Origin: Saprospiraceae bacterium
GTDB taxonomy: Bacteria > Bacteroidota > Bacteroidia > Chitinophagales > Saprospiraceae
Direction: 5' to 3'
Length of the DNA stretch: 46,203 bases
NCBI GenBank assembly: GCA_020630735.1
Contig: JAHDIP010000016.1
Coordinates: 2,220 to 48,422, forward strand
Shown here: in pieces, positions 33,005 to 40,269 of the stretch
How positions within the stretch are numbered: the stretch's first letter is position 1
Layout of the letters: each line of letters starts with the position of its first letter
Notes under the pieces: generated by a model
What the model was told of the DNA's origin: nothing
Database searches by the model: none
Seen by the model: only the letters and a program-made list of their open reading frames with translations
Position numbers and translations under genes: made by a program

Positions 33005-33580
33005 TTGGAACGCAGTACAAACAAAGAACAAATATTAGCAGATATTCGGATAGGAAAAGAGGAGGTTTTGCAAGATATTTATAATGCAAACCGTGATGCC
33101 TTTTTGACCTGGAGTAGGAAACGTTTTTCCTGCTCAGAAGACGATATTCTTGATGCCTATCAGGATGCGATGATTGTTTTTTATAATAATGTGAAAAACA
33201 AAAAAATTACCAATTTAGAATCAACTATTAAGACATATATTTTTGCTATCGGCAAAAATTTGCTACTTAAGTCTTATGCAAATAATCAAAAAACTACCCT
33301 CTCAGATAATATTGACGATGCGATTGTTCGTAAAGTCGACTATACGGTAGGTCATAAAATAGAACTAACACATCGTCAGCAGGTGCTCTCTGGTATATTG
33401 AATCAAATGGGAGACGTTTGTGCCAACATCATAAAGCTTTTTTATTATCGCAATTTTAGTATAGAAGCTATTAAACATGAGCTGGGCTACAAACATGTAG
33501 ACGTTGTGAAAAGTCAAAAATTGCGTTGTATGAAAAAACTTAAAACAATGGCTAAGGCTCAAAAAGATTCACTTTTTTAA
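33005..33580 (+). CDS. ECF-type RNA polymerase sigma factor
   Basis: This 191-residue sigma-70-family protein has region 2 around DDILDAYQDAMIVFYNNV and region 4 around CANIIKLFYYRNFSIEAIKH, with the recognition helix near YKHVDVVKSQKLRCMKKL. The start codon is TTG (33005): the frame has a stop at 32981 and no ATG or GTG before a position deep in the protein. The product begins MERSTNKEQILADI, as usual for this group. It is divergent from the CHAT operon and followed after 19 bp by a gene for its likely anti-sigma partner. Its target promoters are unknown; the divergent operon is the obvious candidate. Confidence 0.88.
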   Translation: MERSTNKEQILADIRIGKEEVLQDIYNANRDAFLTWSRKRFSCSEDDILDAYQDAMIVFYNNVKNKKITNLESTIKTYIFAIGKNLLLKSYANNQKTTLSDNIDDAIVRKVDYTVGHKIELTHRQQVLSGILNQMGDVCANIIKLFYYRNFSIEAIKHELGYKHVDVVKSQKLRCMKKLKTMAKAQKDSLF

Positions 33581-33599
33581 TTGATAAAATGTCTATTCA

Positions 33600-34358
33600 A
33601 TGAGTGAAAAAGATTTAGATTTAATTGAACGGTACTTCCGAGATTTATTGTCGGAGGAAGAACGCTTGGCATTCGAAAAACGTATAGAATCGGATGAAGA
33701 GCTAAAGGCTGAAGTAGATTTTCATCAAGATATGTTAGTGGCTGCCCAACATGAAGGTGATACAGCTCTAAAAAAAATGTTTCAACAACAAGAAACAAAA
33801 TCGACTAATGTAGCTAATGAAACTGTAAAAATAGAGCGACCACCTACGGCTAAAATTTTTAGTTTGAAGAAAGTAATGGCTTTGGCGGCTAGTGTTTTAT
33901 TTATGGTATTGAGTTATTGGTTTTACCAACAATCATTACTAGGTTCTCCCGATTTATTTGCCAATAACTTTGAACAATATCCAAATGTAATCGCTCCTAT
34001 AGAACGAGGAGAAACGGCTACCACCACTTTAGAAAAAGCATTTGCCGCATATGAGAACAAACGCTACGAAGAAGCAATCTCTTCTTTTGATCAATTAGAA
34101 AACTCAACGATTAATTTCGATGTATTATTCTATAAAGCTAACGCACTACTAGCCCTTGGCAAAAACAATACAGCAATGCAAGCTTTCGAACAAGTCGTAA
34201 ATAGTAAGACTAAATTTTCGGCACAAGCAAAATGGTATCTGGCATTGACCTACCTTAAGCAGAACAACAATGTACAAGCTAAAACGATATTGGAAGAAAT
34301 TATTAAAGATAAATCTTTTAATTATCAGAAAGCTGAGGAGCTTATAACACAACTATAA
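33600..34358 (+). CDS. Membrane anti-sigma-like protein with periplasmic TPRs (252 aa)
   Basis: The N-terminal 60 residues (LDLIERYFRDLLSEEERLAF and on) form the acidic helical bundle seen in anti-sigma factors without a zinc finger. One TM helix lies at about 92-108 (VMALAASVLFMVLSYWF). The remaining 140 residues hold about three TPR-like units (AAYENKRYEEAISSFDQL, FYKANALLALGKNNTAMQAF, AKWYLALTYLKQNNNVQA). This design fits a transmembrane sensor that holds the sigma factor and detects something in the periplasm through the TPRs, perhaps the TPR-CHAT protein (inference). Confidence 0.85.
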   Translation: MSEKDLDLIERYFRDLLSEEERLAFEKRIESDEELKAEVDFHQDMLVAAQHEGDTALKKMFQQQETKSTNVANETVKIERPPTAKIFSLKKVMALAASVLFMVLSYWFYQQSLLGSPDLFANNFEQYPNVIAPIERGETATTTLEKAFAAYENKRYEEAISSFDQLENSTINFDVLFYKANALLALGKNNTAMQAFEQVVNSKTKFSAQAKWYLALTYLKQNNNVQAKTILEEIIKDKSFNYQKAEELITQL

Positions 34359-34409
34359 AACTTGTAGAGTATATGTAGAGAAATCGCTCTGAAAAGCTTT
34401 AATTGAAAA

Positions 34410-34440
34410 GAGCCTACCCATTCGTAGAATAGGTAGGCTC
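34410..34440. terminator. Hairpin after the anti-sigma gene
   Basis: GAGCCTACC (34410-34418) and GGTAGGCTC (34432-34440) are perfect arms, extended after a mismatch by ATTC/GAAT around a GTA loop. It is 51 bp past the stop. The following bases are CGGGGT, so it is a poor classical terminator, but it may stop or protect the transcript. Confidence 0.5.
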
Positions 34441-34540
34441 CGGGGTAACGCTCTCTTAATTTTCGTAAAATACAATGTAAATATACTACTATATTTACAT
34501 AAAAAATGTTAATAAAAACTTAAAATATTATAGAATATAT

Positions 34541-35755
34541 TTATTTAAGTATAAATTTTTCTGAATATACTTCATTTCCTTGCAAAATACTCAATAATAA
34601 TGTCCCTTTAGAAGCATTTTTCAAATTAATCACTTTCTTGAACCTGCCATCAAAACGCTTCAAATTTTTGTTATATACCTCTTTCCCATTTACATCTATG
34701 ATTTTAATTTGAATAGGTTGTGCTGGAGCTGTAAATTCAAGTGTTATTTTTCCATCCGTTGGATTCGGGAAAATACTTATTTCGGAAAGATCTAAAGTTT
34801 GGTTAGACTCTGCTGTCTTACGTTTTTCGCTTACTTCTTCTTCGTTATCATTTTCATCAATAAAATAGATTTGAGCATCTCCATCAATATTGATTTCTTC
34901 ACCATCTTCGTTTATCCATTTATTGATTTCTATAGTTTGGCTTGAAGTACTACCTGTACCTTCTTTTAGTGTTGCCGTTGTTTGTAGTGCCTGACCATTA
35001 CGAAGGTAACTGATGCTTACTTGATCGCCTGGATTTTTCGTCATCAAAACGCTTGTTACTGCTTCAATACTTTGAGTTGGTGCCGCATCGAGAGCTGTAA
35101 TAATGTCTCCTGCTTGTATTCCTGCTTCTGCCGCTGCCGACTCTTCTATTACTTCATCAATAAGTACTCCTTCTTCACTTTCTCCTGTAATTGTTTCAAC
35201 TCCATTGATATTTTCTACTTCCTTTTTCATCTTGACACCTAAAAAAGCTTTGCTCGAAGGTGACTTCATTTGCATCATTTTCACCTTTTTATTCTTGTCA
35301 GATTTTTTAAAATTGATGCCATGTTTTTTTAAGGTTTCTTTTACATCGTCAGGAAGTTCTTCTGTACTATTATACTCTTTGACATCAGCACCATCTGTTT
35401 TGATTTTTATTTTTTTGTCACCATATGTTGTATTAATGTCAATATTCATATCATCTAGTTCTTTGCGGATGCCTTCAGGCATTTCTTCTTCGCTATCAAA
35501 TTTCATAATACGAACTTTTCGATTTTCTGTATTGCCTTCTTCGATTTCTATATCAATATCCAATTCTTCCATATAGGCATCAGCTTCGTCTCCTTCGAGC
35601 GTTACTTCTTCGACTGTCTCGTTGCCATTTTCGTCAATCATTTTTTTGACAATGACAATTTTCTTTTGTACTTCTTCGGGATTGTTCTGTGCAAATAGGT
35701 TGATCGTACAAACTAAAAGTACTAAGGTTAAGATGCTTCTTTTTAAATTATTCAT
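34541..35755 (-). CDS. Secreted PDZ-domain protein with T9SS type A sorting domain
   Basis: A signal peptide (MNNLKRSILTLVLLVCTINLFAQ) leads into an acidic region of about 140 residues containing MIDENGNETVEEVTLEGDEA. A PDZ domain follows at about 165-260 (KAFLGVKMKKEVENING, GVLIDEVIEESAAAEAGIQAGD, NPGDQVSISYLRNGQ). The last 75 residues form the T9SS C-terminal signal (ISIFPNPTDGKITLEF, then GTLLLSILQGNEVYSEKFIL). It should be exported and anchored at the cell surface or released. There is no protease domain, so the PDZ probably binds a protein C-terminus. It is third in the operon behind BlaI- and BlaR1-like genes. Confidence 0.88.
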   Translation of the reverse strand: MNNLKRSILTLVLLVCTINLFAQNNPEEVQKKIVIVKKMIDENGNETVEEVTLEGDEADAYMEELDIDIEIEEGNTENRKVRIMKFDSEEEMPEGIRKELDDMNIDINTTYGDKKIKIKTDGADVKEYNSTEELPDDVKETLKKHGINFKKSDKNKKVKMMQMKSPSSKAFLGVKMKKEVENINGVETITGESEEGVLIDEVIEESAAAEAGIQAGDIITALDAAPTQSIEAVTSVLMTKNPGDQVSISYLRNGQALQTTATLKEGTGSTSSQTIEINKWINEDGEEINIDGDAQIYFIDENDNEEEVSEKRKTAESNQTLDLSEISIFPNPTDGKITLEFTAPAQPIQIKIIDVNGKEVYNKNLKRFDGRFKKVINLKNASKGTLLLSILQGNEVYSEKFILK

Positions 35756-35812
35756 ATTTAAAATATATTTAGTTTAATTGATTTACAAAAGTCGGAATTT
35801 AGATTAGAAAAA

Positions 35813-37954
35813 TCAATTTCTATTTGTTGATTTTTTGATCTGCATAGTTCCTTTGTCAAATTTGTTTCCTGTATGCTCTTTATAAAGTTTCAGATATTTC
35901 TGATGAACATGATCTGGTTGTTTTTCTCCATTGATGCGCAAAATCTTATTCGTCATTTTAAACGAATACTTTGAGTCGGAGTCTATTAGACCATCTTGCA
36001 TGAGTTCCCTTTCCAAATGATTATTAAAATTTTCAGCTTTCCATCTATCCAATTTTTCATTAGTGATTGCTTCGATCTCTGCTCTATAGGCTCTAGCTTT
36101 TTCTTTGTAGTGGTCTAACTTTTCTCGATACCCTTCTCGATACTTATGTTGGATGTCTCGTAAATGATCTTCAAGATCCCTTAGTCTATCTTTTTGTTCT
36201 CTGGCAATAGATCGAAGCTCTTCTTTATCAATCTCAATATCTCCAATATCGGCAACAAAATCTTCGAAGTGATCTTCGATTTCTTCAGCCCAATCTTCCA
36301 TATCTCTTTCTAATTCTTCTGTTTCAATCTCAAGGATTTCATTTCCATTCTCATCGATTATAATCATGTTTTTTCCCTCTTCTACCTCTTGTTCGTTAAT
36401 ACGAATATTATCGTCTCCATCTATTTCTATTGTTATTGATTCGCCATCTGTTTCTTCAATTGTAATCGAAGTATTGCCATTCTCATCTATTTCTTTAGTA
36501 ATTTTTCTATGCTTACTAAAACTTCCCTTTTCTCCTATTGCAGGTGGTGCTAGGATATCTATACTCGGCGCCGTCGGAGGAGCAGGTGGCGCTGGAGGAG
36601 ATGGTACATCCATTAGATCCTCAATAAGCTCCTCATATTCATCCAATTCTTCTTCTGGAATTTTTTCACCGTCTATAATTAGTTCAGTTATTTCACCATC
36701 TATAACATCTATTTTGATTTCGCCTTCATCTGTTTTTTTATGAAGCGTTTGTTTTTGGTTTCTTCGATTACCATCTGGTACCGTGTCTTGTTCTATATTC
36801 GTGATGTTATAAACACGAACATTTACTTTTTCCTTTTTAGGAAGCTCAGTTTTAATGTGTATAACTTTATCCTTCGGTTTCTCTTCTTCAATAGTCGTAA
36901 TTGTCAATACAGAACTTTCTTCTGTAATTGGTGTTGGGTTATTTCCAAAAGATAAAAATACAATAGCAACTAAAAGAAGACAAGTGGCTGTGAATTTTTC
37001 CATAATATTAAATCTATTTTGAGGTTGATTTAAAATACGTTTTACTCTGTTTAAAAGGTTTTGTTTAGGTCCAGAAAAGAGCATTGCAAAAGCTGGAACC
37101 TTTTGGTCAAGCTCTTGCAAATGCACTAATGCTTTTGCGTATTCTAAGGAGCTTCCACAAAGTTCGACAGCAATATCGTCGCAACAGTTTTCTCGCTCCA
37201 ATCTTATATTTCCAGAAATCCACCAAACTGCAGGATTGAAATAAAAAAGTACTTCAATAAAAGATTGTACAATATTTATCAAATAATCATTCCGATAGAT
37301 ATGCGCTAATTCATGTGCAAGAATCGCTTCTACTTCTTTTTCATCTAAAGCATTTATCGCACCTATAGGTAAAAGAATCATGGGTTTTACAGCACCTATA
37401 ATCATAGGCATAGTCACCAATGCTGATTCAACTAATTGGATACTTTTATGTACAGGTATTTTTTGTTTTAATGTTACTAATTTTTGTTGCCAGTAAAAAG
37501 GCAGTGGTGTATTTTGTTCAGTCTTCAATTTATATACATGAGCAAAACCGCCTATCATTCGAATTGCAAAAAGGATAGCACCAAAGAACCAAACTAATAC
37601 AATAGTAGAAATGTGTTGATCGAAAAAAGCACTAAATTGTTGTATCGAAATTTGGAAGAAATTATAATTCGAAGCCTGTCCTCCTAGACCATATAACAAT
37701 AAGGAAAGTTCTTGCGATCGATCTATTTGTGCAGCATCATAAACATAAATAAAGGTAGATAAGGCAAATATGAAAACTGTAAATAAAGAGAAGATTCCTA
37801 CTTCATAACGAAGCTTTGCAGATTTATCTCGTAGTAGATACATAGCCGCTGCTAGACATATAGCAATTAAGGCACCTTGCCAAAGTGAATGCACAACTGT
37901 CCAACCTAGTGCATATATAATTTCGTCTGAAATGAATTGTTGAATAAAATCCAT
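35813..37954 (-). CDS. M56 (BlaR1-like) membrane metallopeptidase with acidic C-terminal tail
   Basis: I start at 37954 (MDFIQQFISDEIIYALGWTVVHSLWQGAL), the usual M56 opening; an in-frame ATG at 38002 adds 16 unlikely residues. Four TM helices flank a cytosolic zinc protease with the motif His-Glu-Leu-Ala-His at residues 214-218 and Glu in LERENCCDDIAV. BlaR1-type proteins cleave the cognate BlaI repressor on signal. Instead of a penicillin-binding sensor, the C-terminal half has a TM near 325-340, a Pro-rich turn (PSPPAPPAPPTAPS), acidic segments with repeated DENGN motifs and a charged coiled coil. The signal is therefore not obviously a beta-lactam. It is the middle gene of the operon. Confidence 0.9.
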   Translation of the reverse strand: MDFIQQFISDEIIYALGWTVVHSLWQGALIAICLAAAMYLLRDKSAKLRYEVGIFSLFTVFIFALSTFIYVYDAAQIDRSQELSLLLYGLGGQASNYNFFQISIQQFSAFFDQHISTIVLVWFFGAILFAIRMIGGFAHVYKLKTEQNTPLPFYWQQKLVTLKQKIPVHKSIQLVESALVTMPMIIGAVKPMILLPIGAINALDEKEVEAILAHELAHIYRNDYLINIVQSFIEVLFYFNPAVWWISGNIRLERENCCDDIAVELCGSSLEYAKALVHLQELDQKVPAFAMLFSGPKQNLLNRVKRILNQPQNRFNIMEKFTATCLLLVAIVFLSFGNNPTPITEESSVLTITTIEEEKPKDKVIHIKTELPKKEKVNVRVYNITNIEQDTVPDGNRRNQKQTLHKKTDEGEIKIDVIDGEITELIIDGEKIPEEELDEYEELIEDLMDVPSPPAPPAPPTAPSIDILAPPAIGEKGSFSKHRKITKEIDENGNTSITIEETDGESITIEIDGDDNIRINEQEVEEGKNMIIIDENGNEILEIETEELERDMEDWAEEIEDHFEDFVADIGDIEIDKEELRSIAREQKDRLRDLEDHLRDIQHKYREGYREKLDHYKEKARAYRAEIEAITNEKLDRWKAENFNNHLERELMQDGLIDSDSKYSFKMTNKILRINGEKQPDHVHQKYLKLYKEHTGNKFDKGTMQIKKSTNRN

Positions 37955-38035
37955 AGCGTATTTTTTTATTTGAAGTTGTTTAAGAATGTGTTCTGAGAAC
38001 AACTTCTTTGTTAGAACTGCAGCAATACGATAGTA

Positions 38036-38425
38036 TTACTGATTCTTATTTTCAATCTTTTTAATTAATGCTTTTATTTCTTCCAGTTCTTCTTTTGAAG
38101 CATTGTGATTACCTAATGCTTGCATTACCATATTCATCGCAGAGCCTCTGAAAGTTGCATCAACAAAGTTTTTCAAAAGACCTTTTTGCACATCATTTTC
38201 TTTGACATTGGCTTCGTAAATATGAGTACGTTGTTCTGTATTACGATGTACCAGTTTTTTGTCTGTCATGATTTGCATGATCTTAAGGGTAGTGGTATAA
38301 CCTACTTCTCGCTTTTCATTCAGTTTGTCATTAATGAAGCGAACGGAACAAGCACCATACTCCCAAAGTAGTTGTAGTATTTCTAATTCTGAATCAGTAG
38401 GTTTTTGCTGGAGAATTTTAGTCAT
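38036..38425 (-). CDS. BlaI/MecI/CopY family repressor
   Basis: This is a 129-residue winged-helix repressor: PTDSELEILQLLWEYGACSV at the N-terminus, recognition region REVGYTTTLKIMQIMTDKKL, and a C-terminal dimerisation helix bundle. The sequence of the N-terminal module is typical of BlaI. It binds palindromes at its own promoter and is inactivated by cleavage by the M56 partner. Three palindromes of the expected kind lie immediately upstream. It leads the BlaI-M56-PDZ operon, with 81 bp to the M56 start used here. Confidence 0.93.
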   Translation of the reverse strand: MTKILQQKPTDSELEILQLLWEYGACSVRFINDKLNEKREVGYTTTLKIMQIMTDKKLVHRNTEQRTHIYEANVKENDVQKGLLKNFVDATFRGSAMNMVMQALGNHNASKEELEEIKALIKKIENKNQ

Positions 38426-38443
38426 TTTTATAGAAATTTTTTC

Positions 38444-38459
38444 TACGAATAATTTCGTA
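38444..38459. promoter_or_regulatory. BlaI-type operator, box 1
   Basis: TACGAATAATTTCGTA, a 16-bp near-perfect palindrome at 19 bp from the BlaI start codon. It lies just downstream of the predicted -7 box, where binding would block elongation or initiation. Confidence 0.65.
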
Positions 38460-38462
38460 CTA

Positions 38463-38493
38463 CAATTATATACGAAATCATTCGTAATTACAA
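38463..38493 (-). promoter_or_regulatory. Promoter of the BlaI-M56-PDZ operon
   Basis: On the minus strand TTG (38493-38491), a 20-bp spacer and TATAATTG (38470-38463) fit the -33/-7 layout. The spacer contains operator box 2, and box 1 follows the -7 box directly. Confidence 0.5.
38471..38486. promoter_or_regulatory. BlaI-type operator, box 2
   Basis: TACGAAATCATTCGTA, a 16-bp palindrome inside the promoter spacer, between the -33 and -7 boxes. Confidence 0.65.
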
Positions 38494-38500
38494 CTAGAAG

Positions 38501-38516
38501 TACGATTAATTTCGTA
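38501..38516. promoter_or_regulatory. BlaI-type operator, box 3
   Basis: TACGATTAATTTCGTA, the weakest copy (one half-site has ATT for AAT). A further half-site TACGAAA lies at 38520-38526. Box starts are spaced 27 and 30 bp, close to three helical turns. Confidence 0.55.
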
Positions 38517-38568
38517 TTTTACGAAAAATTTAACATTTGAAGGTCTATCAATAAAGACAAGAAAAAAT

Positions 38569-38606
38569 AAAAAAGGTGTCTTCATTTGAATGAAGACACC
38601 TTTTTT
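38569..38606 (-). terminator. Terminator of the 161-aa membrane protein gene
   Basis: AAAAAAGGTGTCTTCATT and AATGAAGACACCTTTTTT are perfect 18-bp arms. Read leftward, the stem follows the stop at 38629 by 22 bp and is followed by a U-rich run. It is nearly symmetric and could work both ways. Confidence 0.9.
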
Positions 38607-38628
38607 AAGGAGAGATTTATCGAGGTCT

Positions 38629-39114
38629 TTAATTTGCCTCTACGCCCGTTATGATATATTTTGTATCCCCTCTCCAAGGAATTGCTCGGTATTGCTCTTT
38701 GTATTTAACAACTACTTTTTTACCACGTAGTGCTTCCATCTTTTTATAAACATCATCATCAATAACAGAAAAATCCCAAAGATTTCCGATGTTTGTTTCA
38801 CCATTATCTTCTCCACCTACCGAAAGTCCTCCAAGACTTAATTGCCCTTCATAGGTTTTAAAAACCACGCCTTTTTCGGAGATTTTTATCAATTCGCCCG
38901 CTCTACTTCCGTCGCTATAAGTCATTGTTGCAAAGAACAAGTAACCTAGTCCTCCTAGAATAGCGAGTATAATAAGTCCAATAATCAATCGTTTCATAAA
39001 GCGACCTGCTTTTTTTGTTCCTGATTTCAGACCTTCTGTTATTTTTTCAGTTGTTTCCTCAATATCTTCTTTTAATTCGTTTTTCTTTTCTTCAAAACTT
39101 CCCGTTGGTGCCAT
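38629..39114 (-). CDS. Small Bacteroidota membrane protein (161 aa)
   Basis: A charged amphipathic N-terminus (FEEKKNELKEDIEETTEKIT) precedes one TM helix at about 43-63 (LIIGLIILAILGGLGYLFFA). The outer domain is beta-rich with a recognisable pattern: SDGSRAGELIKISEKGVVFK, TYEGQLSLGGL, LWDFSV, and YRAIPWRGDTKYIITGVE at the end. Proteins of this kind are widespread in Bacteroidota and sometimes mislabelled 6-phosphogluconate dehydrogenase; no enzyme motif is present. It is monocistronic with its own strong terminator. Confidence 0.8.
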   Translation of the reverse strand: MAPTGSFEEKKNELKEDIEETTEKITEGLKSGTKKAGRFMKRLIIGLIILAILGGLGYLFFATMTYSDGSRAGELIKISEKGVVFKTYEGQLSLGGLSVGGEDNGETNIGNLWDFSVIDDDVYKKMEALRGKKVVVKYKEQYRAIPWRGDTKYIITGVEAN

Positions 39115-39154
39115 AAAGCTTTTATTTTAGGATGAATAATTTTTACAAAAGTAA

Positions 39155-39178
39155 CAAAAAAAGAATGAAATATTCTTT
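39155..39178 (-). terminator. Terminator after the desaturase-family gene
   Basis: On the minus strand AAAGAAT, a 5-nt loop and ATTCTTT are followed by TTTTG, about 32 bp past the stop at 39210. Confidence 0.65.
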
Positions 39179-39209
39179 CCTTCAATCAGACTTCTTACTC
39201 ATCCAAAAG

Positions 39210-40232
39210 TCACTTTTCGAGAGGTGTACCATGTATACTTTGCGTTATAAAATGTTCTGGAAATTTTTCGACACCAGGAAAACCCAAACTAATATCTCGA
39301 CCATCATGTGGAATGTAGGCTGTACCAAAGATATAATCCCAAAGAGCTAAGGATAAACCAAAATTCACCCCAAATCGACGTTCTTTTGGCAAATCATAAG
39401 CATGATGCCATATATGCATTTCTGGACTATTGAATAAATACTTCATAATAGGACCTAATATAAGGCTGCCTAAAACTATACTGGCGAGTATCAAACCTAT
39501 TTTCACAAAGATTGCTGAGGCAGCAAAAAAGCTAATATCAAATAAACCAAAGGCAATGCAAATACCAAGTAAACCTCCCAAAACACCTCCTGTAATGTAA
39601 CCACTTACTGAAATATTGGAATGATTATAATGACCTACTGCAAGCGTAAAAATATGAATAACAAAAAAATCGTGTAAACCAATACCAAGCAAGGCTAAAG
39701 GAATATATTCTAAAGATCGGTATACCACATTTTCCATCCAATGATAACGAAGGTGTGCTGCAAACCCCATCTCTTGAACCGAATGATGAACTTTGTGAAA
39801 TTCCCATAAAAACTCAGAACGATGGAGTAAACGGTGTACCCACCATTGTACAAAGTCTCGTACTAAAAAACCTGTTATCAAAATTGCCCAAATGGGCCAA
39901 GCTTGCATAGGATTGGAGGCTTGTAGGTCGAAACCTGTGAGAGCATTTATTCCATCATTGAAAAGATTGACAATGACATCAGAAGCGGCATTGTAAATGA
40001 TAAGCGAAAAAAGGAAAAAATTAAAAAACATATAAAAGAAATCTAACCAGAAATCTTTACGAAAAGTAGCTTGTTTCGTTCGCCAAGGTTGAACTATTTC
40101 TAGTAAAAAAAAGAAAGCGGATACGATGAGCAACCAATAAAAATAATTTCCCCAACTAGGGTGCGTTATTTCGTGCCACAGATAGTTGGCGTATCCTGTA
40201 TACCCATTTACAAATACCTTTAAATATTCCAT
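39210..40232 (-). CDS. Sterol desaturase / fatty acid hydroxylase family protein
   Basis: The 340-residue integral membrane di-iron protein has the three histidine clusters of the family: His133-x3-His137 (HRLLH), His146-x2-His149-His150 (HKVHH) and a late IWHHAYD, with HYNH between. Helices lie at about 30-48, 64-82, 112-125 and 175-235. Members hydroxylate or desaturate alkyl chains of lipids or carotenoids; the substrate is not clear here. No electron donor gene is adjacent. It is transcribed alone, with T9SS genes upstream on the same strand. Confidence 0.9.
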   Translation of the reverse strand: MEYLKVFVNGYTGYANYLWHEITHPSWGNYFYWLLIVSAFFFLLEIVQPWRTKQATFRKDFWLDFFYMFFNFFLFSLIIYNAASDVIVNLFNDGINALTGFDLQASNPMQAWPIWAILITGFLVRDFVQWWVHRLLHRSEFLWEFHKVHHSVQEMGFAAHLRYHWMENVVYRSLEYIPLALLGIGLHDFFVIHIFTLAVGHYNHSNISVSGYITGGVLGGLLGICIAFGLFDISFFAASAIFVKIGLILASIVLGSLILGPIMKYLFNSPEMHIWHHAYDLPKERRFGVNFGLSLALWDYIFGTAYIPHDGRDISLGFPGVEKFPEHFITQSIHGTPLEK

Positions 40233-40269
40233 ATTTATTAAACGACAAAAATTTAATTTGGTTTATCAA

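Noticed and set aside
35103-35576. Long plus-strand frame opposite the PDZ gene (157 codons) and a similar one at 36366-36743 opposite the M56 gene
   Set aside because: Ser/Ile-rich shadows created by the acidic Glu/Asp codons of the real genes; no family resemblance or start signals.
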